From NCBI GenBank assembly GCA_029255685.2, contig CM055314.2, positions 44,784,772 to 44,848,771 on the forward strand: a stretch of 64,000 nt of DNA, given 5' to 3'. A program made the position numbers and the translations under genes. Below the pieces are notes generated by a model that was not told the origin of the DNA, did not search any database, and saw only the letters and a list, made by a program, of their open reading frames with translations. Numbering within the stretch: position 1 is the first letter of the stretch; every line of letters begins with the position of its first letter. Source of the DNA: Silene conica (lineage: Eukaryota; Streptophyta; Magnoliopsida; Caryophyllales; Caryophyllaceae). Below are positions 59,701 to 64,000 of the stretch, piece by piece.

Positions 59701-61271
59701 ATTGATATTGGACTCTATATATACAGGAAAGAAAATGAAGTATTTTTGTAAGTTTGTTTTTTAAAATTGCACAATTGAATTATTAACCATAAATAAATTA
59801 TAATACATTTATAAAATGAAACAAAAGAACTAAAAGAATTGAAAAAGGAAAAAAAAAATAAAAGATGAATGCAAATCAGCCAAGGCACATCCTTCCCCAA
59901 ACAAGGGGTTTTCCCTTTTCCTTAGAAATTTTAAAGGTGACTACAATGGAGGGATAACCACTTAATAGGAGAGAGAGTGTTAAGAGGTGAGTCAAAACCC
60001 TCCATTGTGTATGCTCTAAGCTCACCTCTATGGTAGATGACACTCATATTCCCTAATTTAAACTTCTCACCTGTCGAAATCTCAATAAAAATTATACACC
60101 CCCTTACTAGAAACTTTAAACTTCAACAAAGCAATTCTAAAGTTACGCCGTGCAATACCTCATTCTACCTACATTGTCAATGTAAGAAACCAAGTTTGTC
60201 TAATATGTATCCCCCAACTATTCATAATTCAACTATGATGAAAACCAACAGAAAAGAAAAGACTCACTCGCGTCGTCTCCAAGTGCTAAGCTTGCCATCA
60301 AGATGCAGAGAGTACAATAATTCAGTATTAGGATCTGGCAGAACATCAAGAAACTTGCCTCCCCTAGGCAAGCTAGCAGCGAATAAGGCCGTCTCATAAT
60401 GCAAATCAAACACCACCAACTCCCTGGGAAAACTCGCAAACAGCACGTGGCGCCACTCAGGCGAAAATGCACATTTGGCCACATAACTGGGAAAAGTGGC
60501 AGAAACCGGGGCTAACGTACTGGTGCCACCCAAATCCCTCTCCAATTTCCCCAATTCAGAGCTATCGGTACGAATCCTAAGCTCCTGTAAAACGACGTCG
60601 TCCTCGGACTGATCCCCGGAAACCCGAACCGACAGTAACAGTCCTTTCAGACCTAAGACGACGAAATGGCGGTGATCATAGGGGTCACGGCGAATGCAGG
60701 AGAGGAAATCAGAGGACAATGCTGCGTCGTATTTAAGAAAACATTTCCCGGTGGAGGCGGAGTAGAGCGAGAGGAGGTGGGGTCCGCAGATGGCAGCAAG
60801 GATCCAGGTGTCACGACCTGATTGGATCCAACAAAGATCCTGAACTCCGAATTTGGTGTCGGAGTCAAACCAAAAGAGTACAGATCGCGTGCGAAAATCA
60901 ACGAGGGAAATCCTGCCTTGGCGGTCCCCACAAGCGAGGTGGAGGTGAGGGGAGGAGAGAGAAGGGTCATCAGAGGTGGAAGAGAGGATGTCGACGTGGC
61001 GGAGGGAGAATGGGGACCACCGTACGGAGGTGACGAAGGGGGAGAGGGATGACGTGGGAGAGGAAGAAGAGGTGGAGGGAGGAGGGAGGGGGATGACGGT
61101 GACAAGTTGCATGGATCGGGTGTCGATGATGGAGATGGAGCTGCCGGAGGCGTAGGAGAGGAGGCCGGAGGGTGAGATGTCTAATGCACCGCCGTTGCTG
61201 CGGCCAGGTGGACCAGGCAGCATTGACTCCCATTTTGAGTCTGGAGCTGCTGCGGTTGATCGGGACATCAT
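41717..61271 (-). CDS. WDR11: WDR11-like two-propeller WD40 protein, 20 exons
   Basis: Exons 5' to 3': 60268-61271, 57574-58036, 57307-57394, 57049-57230, 56740-56876, 56239-56305, 52791-52950, 52594-52708, 49449-49524, 49194-49376, 48619-48779, 46801-46906, 46108-46312, 45700-45990, 45234-45348, 44444-44588, 44082-44174, 43325-43398, 42568-42621, 41717-42020. All junctions are GT/AG and all phases agree, giving 4023 bp and 1340 aa, close to the length I recall for the Arabidopsis homologues. Landmarks are ALDISPSGLLSYASGSSISI (propeller 1 start), SISDDGKVWNWLL, VVMGDRSGNIRWWDVTSG, ILQLGVKPSWFNTSST, CAVGRHQEACSQLQDAGCWT and the C-terminal YQRKLVHLCMDSQPF. Animal WDR11 acts with FAM91A1 in tethering endosome-derived vesicles at the trans-Golgi; the plant role is inferred. 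The ATG at 61271 follows an in-frame TGA about 20 bases upstream. The exon 14 donor (GTCACC at 45699) is the weakest; the rest are ordinary. The gene appears intact. Confidence 0.95.
42843..42933. mobile_element. Short Stowaway-like MITE in a WDR11 intron
   Basis: 91 bp with ends TTCCCTCC...GAAGGGAG flanked by TA. The inverted repeats are degenerate (CTCCTTTCAATTCA against TGACTCAAAAGAAGG). It lies in the intron between exons 18 and 19. A CGACAACAACATAATTCCA stretch just after it (42937-43030) looks like part of another old repeat. Confidence 0.55.
43420..43962. mobile_element. hAT-like MITE built of CCGTATA palindromes, in a WDR11 intron
   Basis: Perfect 15-base terminal inverted repeats TAGGGGTGAGCAAAA and TTTTGCTCACCCCTA bound 543 bp. 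Both arms are packed with CCGTATATACGG, CCGTATACGG and CCGTATCC variants, so the element folds back on itself extensively. The centre (43620-43770) is plain AT-rich. A clean 8-bp TSD is not seen: the flanks share CACTAAC but offset by four bases, and a 3-bp ACT reading is also possible. It lies between exons 17 and 18. Confidence 0.75.
45455..45650. mobile_element. Possible eroded Stowaway-like MITE in a WDR11 intron
   Basis: CTGCCTCCGTTCCACTACATT at the left and ACAAATGGAAGGATTA at the right resemble the terminal repeats of CTCCCTCCG-type MITEs, with TA on the left. The right end is degenerate. It lies between exons 14 and 15. Confidence 0.35.
46745..46793. repeat. GA-rich microsatellite beside exon 12
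   Basis: A GAGAGAGGGAGAGAGG run ends 7 bases before the splice donor of WDR11 exon 12. On the - strand transcript it is a pyrimidine tract just inside the intron. Confidence 0.85.
47060..47324. repeat. Tandem duplication, about 131 bp per copy, in a WDR11 intron
   Basis: Two adjacent copies carry TGGACCAT, CATTTGCTAACCAAA, TCCGTCAATTATAACTGCA and ACCGGATGAAAGTACGACAA at a spacing of 131 bases, with about 10 % differences. It lies between exons 11 and 12. Confidence 0.85.
47610..47780 (-). mobile_element. RTE-type LINE 3' end fragment
   Basis: AACAACAACGACATCATAGC followed by CCAAAATGATTTGGG is the complement of the 3' end of plant RTE LINEs (CCAAATCATTTTGGGGCAAAGGCT then TTG repeats), as also seen at 51690-51737 in the other orientation. 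Only the tail is present. Confidence 0.55.
50072..50150. repeat. GA-rich simple repeat
   Basis: A GAGGGAGCGAGAGGGAGGGG-type tract in the WDR11 intron between exons 8 and 9. Confidence 0.85.
50311..51740 (+). pseudogene. RTE-type LINE reverse transcriptase relic in a WDR11 intron
   Basis: The + strand reads VFIDLEKAY, then VSRKYIDLIKDMYAGASTSV and IGVHQGSALSPFLFPIVMDE, the finger and palm motifs of a non-LTR RT. The active-site segment FADDIVLID follows in another frame (50605-50640) after a small deletion. A downstream block resembles the C-terminal MNVAEIRRLRWMCGHTKQDR and RLRWFDHVRRRHMDT segments. The element ends with the typical CCCCAAATCATTTTGGGGCA and a TTG-rich tail at about 51720-51740. 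It is 5'-truncated and has several frameshifts, so it is dead. It is antisense to WDR11. Confidence 0.85.
54346..55886. mobile_element. MITE with GGATGTGTTTGG ends, split by a solo LTR, in a WDR11 intron
   Basis: Terminal repeats AGGATGTGTTTGG and CCAAACACATCCT bound the sequence, with poly-purine and poly-pyrimidine arms (GGAAAGGGAGGG/CCCTTTCCCTCC) that are inverted. Without the inserted 54571-55816 block it is about 290 bp. The TSD is unclear (TTA left, TTC right). It lies between exons 6 and 7. Confidence 0.7.
54571..55816 (-). mobile_element. Gypsy solo LTR nested in the MITE
   Basis: The - strand starts TGTAACATCCTCATATACC, like the solo LTR at 13366-16286, and ends GGGAGGAGTATTATA, so the expected final CA is altered to TA. 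It is flanked by the 5-bp direct repeat CTCTC (54566-54570 and 55817-55821). Near 54613-54710 it carries GTACTCGGTCGAGTAC-type palindromes, relatives of the CTCGATCGAG arrays. No coding sequence. Confidence 0.7.
59165..60016. mobile_element. PIF/Harbinger-like non-autonomous element in WDR11 intron 1
   Basis: Terminal repeats GAGCATACACATTGAAGGG and CCCTCCATTGTGTATGCTC bound 852 bp. The 3-bp TSD is TAA (59162-59164 and 60017-60019), the preferred PIF/Harbinger target. No ORF. Confidence 0.85.
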
Positions 61272-61924
61272 CGATATTGTAATGATATATCAAAAATCAT
61301 ACACTCAAGTTTTAAAGCTTGCCATTGTCGTTCACCATACACATTATCACATGTGCATTGACGTGTCCGGTCACTCGGGACACTTATAGGTCGATTTAAA
61401 ACGAATTCAGGTTGTTTCGGCTCATTAACAGGTTTGACTTAGTTACAGGTCATTGACGGGTGGCAAGTTGGGTGTCGCGTCGTTAGCGACTCAGTATCCG
61501 TCTGGTACAACTTATAATTTTTTCTTTTGTATTGTATTAATCATAGTTTTAAGTGAAAAAATTAAGTGAAACGGGAGTAGAACACCTTGGCTCGTCTTCA
61601 AATTTACGTTCAAAATAAGCCTAGGATTCCATGCACACATTGCCCAATGTCACGGTTTCTTTTTTGTTCATCCTAGGTTCCATCATTAGCCCTTTTATCA
61701 AATAGTAAGTCTTGCTTGTGACGGGGCACCATTTATAACGGATATTTTGTGAGATAAAATGGATAGAAAATGAGGTAGTGGGGAAAGGGGACCACATGAG
61801 AGAGAGAGAAAAAGCGGATATTTTGTGAGATAAAATAGTACCCGTCGCAAGTTTGCGACGGATATACCCGTCGCAAATGAGAATTTGTGTTTATCAAATC
61901 ATCCTTAAAGTTAGCAAAGGAAAG
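61272..61924 (-). promoter_or_regulatory. WDR11 upstream region
   Basis: Upstream flank of the WDR11 start codon, holding the 5' UTR and promoter. No TATA box or other element could be placed with confidence. A small MITE occupies 61703-61895. Confidence 0.4.
61703..61895. mobile_element. Small MITE with GCGACGGG ends upstream of WDR11
   Basis: CTTGCTTGTGACGGGG at the left and CCCGTCGCAAATGAGAA at the right are imperfect inverted repeats. Inside, GGATATTTTGTGAGATAAAA occurs twice (61740 and 61817). The family is not identified. Confidence 0.55.
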
Positions 61925-63011
61925 CGATGCGTATTCTTTAGATAACTTAGTCAACAAGAATACGTAAGGTTGCAACGGAATATGAATTTATAGTAAATAG
62001 AACAAAATAGAACAAGTAACAATGGATGAATGATGGACGATTGGTGATGATGAACGTGAACAATGGACGAACAATGATGAACGGTGATGGACGTTGATGT
62101 AGACACACGGTTATGTTGATGAACGAACAAGTTGTGAACGGTTATGGATTGTGTAAGTTTGATGGAACGATTTTATGTATGTTTTGTGCATGGATTGTAG
62201 ATGGATAATTAATTGATGAACTCACTCCCCTCACAAGAAGAACTTGAACACCCTGCAAAAACCAACCCCGCAAGATTAATCCTAAAGATTAAGCTCACAC
62301 AGATACTCAATCAATAATAAAAGCTCACACAGATACTTTAAGGTTTATATTTATAACTCAATAATTCAATGTCTAAAACAAAGTGCGGCTGCCTATATAT
62401 AGGACTTATGACCGGCCAACCCTAGGCTAATTAAGGTAAGAATACCTTAATTGAAACTAGTTAGAAAACCTAATCCTACTTAAGTTCAAACAACTAGTTT
62501 GACTAGGATCAAGACTTCTACTTCTACTCAAACTAGGAATCCTACAACTACTAGGATTCCTTATTCTACGAGGATTGTGAATCCTACAAATACTAGAACT
62601 CCTACTCCTATTAGGATTACGAATCCTACAACAACTAGGACTCATAATTCTACTAGGACTATGAATCCTATCACAACTAGGATTTCCTATTTAAATTAGG
62701 ATTTCCTATTTGCATTAGGACTCTTACAAAGACTCCTAATTGGACTATAATACATTAGCCCTTATTTTAAACATAAAAATAAACTCACTACTAACTACTA
62801 AACAACCACTATGGTGGCCGTGTGGAACCACACGCCCTTACGGTTGTCCTCCTTCCGTATCCTTCTATGACCTTCCACAAGCTTCCCTTGTGCCCTTAGC
62901 ACATCTTGCCATGCTAGCTTAAAGATACGAATTGACCCAATCTCTAACTTGTTGTGCTCGAGCCTAGGGCGTGGACGAAGATCACCACTCTTGACTAATG
63001 CTCCCGCATCA
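61925..63011 (-). mobile_element. Diverged LTR of the family in the 25508-33425 array
   Basis: Starts GATGCG (T of TG changed) and ends GCATCA. It shares the gatgaacgatgg-like block, the ACACCCTGCAAA segment, the TAGGACTCCTA repeats and the coding tail with the array LTRs. The - strand frame at 63085-62798 reads QREYDAGALVKSGD and GSIRIFKLAWQDV, matching KEREYDAGACSN and GSVRLFKLALQGI of the array protein. A stub of internal sequence follows to about 63107, so this is a truncated element and not a clean solo LTR. Confidence 0.8.
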
Positions 63012-63107
63012 TACTCTCTTTGTTTTTGAGAATTTGACGTCAAATTAGATCCAAGTAATCCACTCCTCGAGTAGCAATCCACCAAGGTACCTGTCGGATC
63101 ATGTTAG
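63012..63107 (-). pseudogene. Internal stub next to the diverged LTR
   Basis: About 95 bases of internal sequence with the polypurine tract (AAAACAAAGAGAGTA on the - strand), in frame with the LTR tail. It stops where copia LTR sequence begins at 63108. Confidence 0.6.
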
Positions 63108-63660
63108 TGTTGGGAAATGTGTCCTCAACAATAGTGCGATCACGACAGTGATAAAAATCATTGTCATAAATCTTATGAAAAGAATATGCAAGGGACGATC
63201 CGATATTTGATATAGTCAACTGACCAACATTAATCGGTAATGATTGACTGACTAGAGTTTGACATTACTGTCGTATGACGGTGGTGGTCATTTGATCCCT
63301 TTAGGTCACACCTATAGGACTAACCCCTTAAACATATATATTGATTAATTGTATAGGATACGAATTGATCGATTTTCTTAAAACCGTATATTGAGAATTC
63401 AGAGGTTGAATCTTAAAGTAAGATTTATATTTGAAATTGAAATGTGTCAATTGTCAAATATTAATCGATATTTATGAAATATCGAAATGAGAATGAGAAA
63501 GGTTCATGGTTATAACAAACGTTGTATATCGTATTGACGATTATTATAATAACCATATTTTGGGACGGTAATTACGAATTACTAAATAAATTTGTTAAAT
63601 ATGATTTAATTAATTTAGAAATAATTTTTATTTGATAAACATGTATTTTAAATTAATACA
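63108..63660 (+). mobile_element. + strand relic of the copia LTR family
   Basis: Starts TGTTGGGAAATGTGTCCTCA and shares ATCACGAC, TTAATCGGTAATGATTG, GACGGTGGTG and TGATCCCTTTAGGTCACACC with the - strand of the copia LTR at 23408-24561. It is diverged and lacks the far end. Confidence 0.75.
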
Positions 63661-63664
63661 ATTG

Positions 63665-64000
63665 TTTTTCTTGACATAAGTTGTCCTATGCTGGGAGACT
63701 GGTTCTAGTTACTTCAGTACTCAAAACCTTACATTCATATTGGGCGTCAATCTTCATTTTACCCAAAGCTATTATGCAAAAAGTTGAGGCAGTTTGCAGG
63801 AATTACCTGTGGGATGGTAGCACTGAATATATCAGATCTCCCCCATAGCCTGGAGCAAAGTCTGTACCAACAAGGATGAAGGAGGGTTGGGGCTCAAGAA
63901 TGATCTGATTATGAACAAAGCAGCTATAGGTAAGTTAGTATGGTGGATACATTGTCAACCTACGAAACTCTGGGTGCAATGGATACACACTAACTACCTG
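63665..64000 (+). pseudogene. L1-type LINE ORF2 C-terminal fragment
   Basis: Reads GRLVLVTSVLKTLHSYWASI and AIMQKVEAVCRNYLWDGS, then after a frameshift near 63850 AWSKVCTNKDEGGLGLKND and AIGKLVWWIHCQPTKLWVQW. These are the conserved segments after the RT domain of plant L1 elements. It continues past the right edge. Confidence 0.85.

Noticed and set aside
60653-61293. Proline-, serine- or arginine-rich ORFs overlapping WDR11 exon 1 in other frames and on the + strand
   Set aside because: They are shadows of the GC-rich first exon; the WDR11 frame has the conserved protein.
62457-62699. Arg/Ser- and Thr-rich ORFs on both strands
   Set aside because: They translate the TAGGACTCCTA-type simple repeats of the diverged LTR.

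Overview
This window is nuclear DNA of a flowering plant. One host gene has 20 exons with GT/AG introns, and almost everything else is nested plant transposons: Ty3/gypsy and Ty1/copia LTR elements, a CACTA element, a Helitron-like element, MITEs and LINE relics. Protein similarity recalled from Arabidopsis places it in the eudicots. A Caryophyllales-type genome is only a guess.

Region 1 (1-17973) is a nest. The outermost layer is a worn gypsy gag-protease relic (17050-17880, + strand). An Athila-type gypsy element on the - strand was inserted into it; its 5' LTR ends at 17049 and it runs off the left edge of the window. That element was then hit three times: by a young CRM-like gypsy element in gag (1133-7207, intact 1458-codon gag-pol), by a 4.6-kb non-autonomous CACTA element in the LTR (8264-12851, TSD AAT) carrying exon pieces of two host genes, and by a 2.9-kb gypsy solo LTR (13366-16286, TSD AATAA) with its own minisatellites.

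Region 2 (18250-23402) is AT-rich. It holds a Helitron-like element (18250-22475) with degenerate internal repeats and a Stowaway-like MITE.

Region 3 (23408-40698) is a second nest. A copia gag relic with its 5' LTR (39506-40698) was split by a 16-kb copia interval (23408-39500, TSD TAGGT). The RNase H of that copia was in turn split by an LTR-internal-LTR-internal-LTR array of a non-autonomous gypsy family (25508-33425, TSD AGGGT, exact 3385-bp period). Six sequence markers show that the middle LTR is a recombinant of the two outer LTRs, the expected product of unequal crossing-over.

Region 4 (41717-61271, - strand) is a complete WDR11-like gene. It encodes a predicted 1340-aa two-propeller WD40 protein, and all intron phases agree across 20 exons. 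Its introns carry MITEs, two RTE-type LINE relics, a solo LTR inside a MITE, and a PIF/Harbinger-like element.

Region 5 (61272-64000) holds the WDR11 upstream flank with a small MITE, a diverged LTR plus stub of the family in the region 3 array, a + strand relic of the copia LTR family, and the 3' part of an L1-type LINE.

All boundaries were read by eye. Splice sites and TSDs were checked base by base. Family names below superfamily level are tentative.
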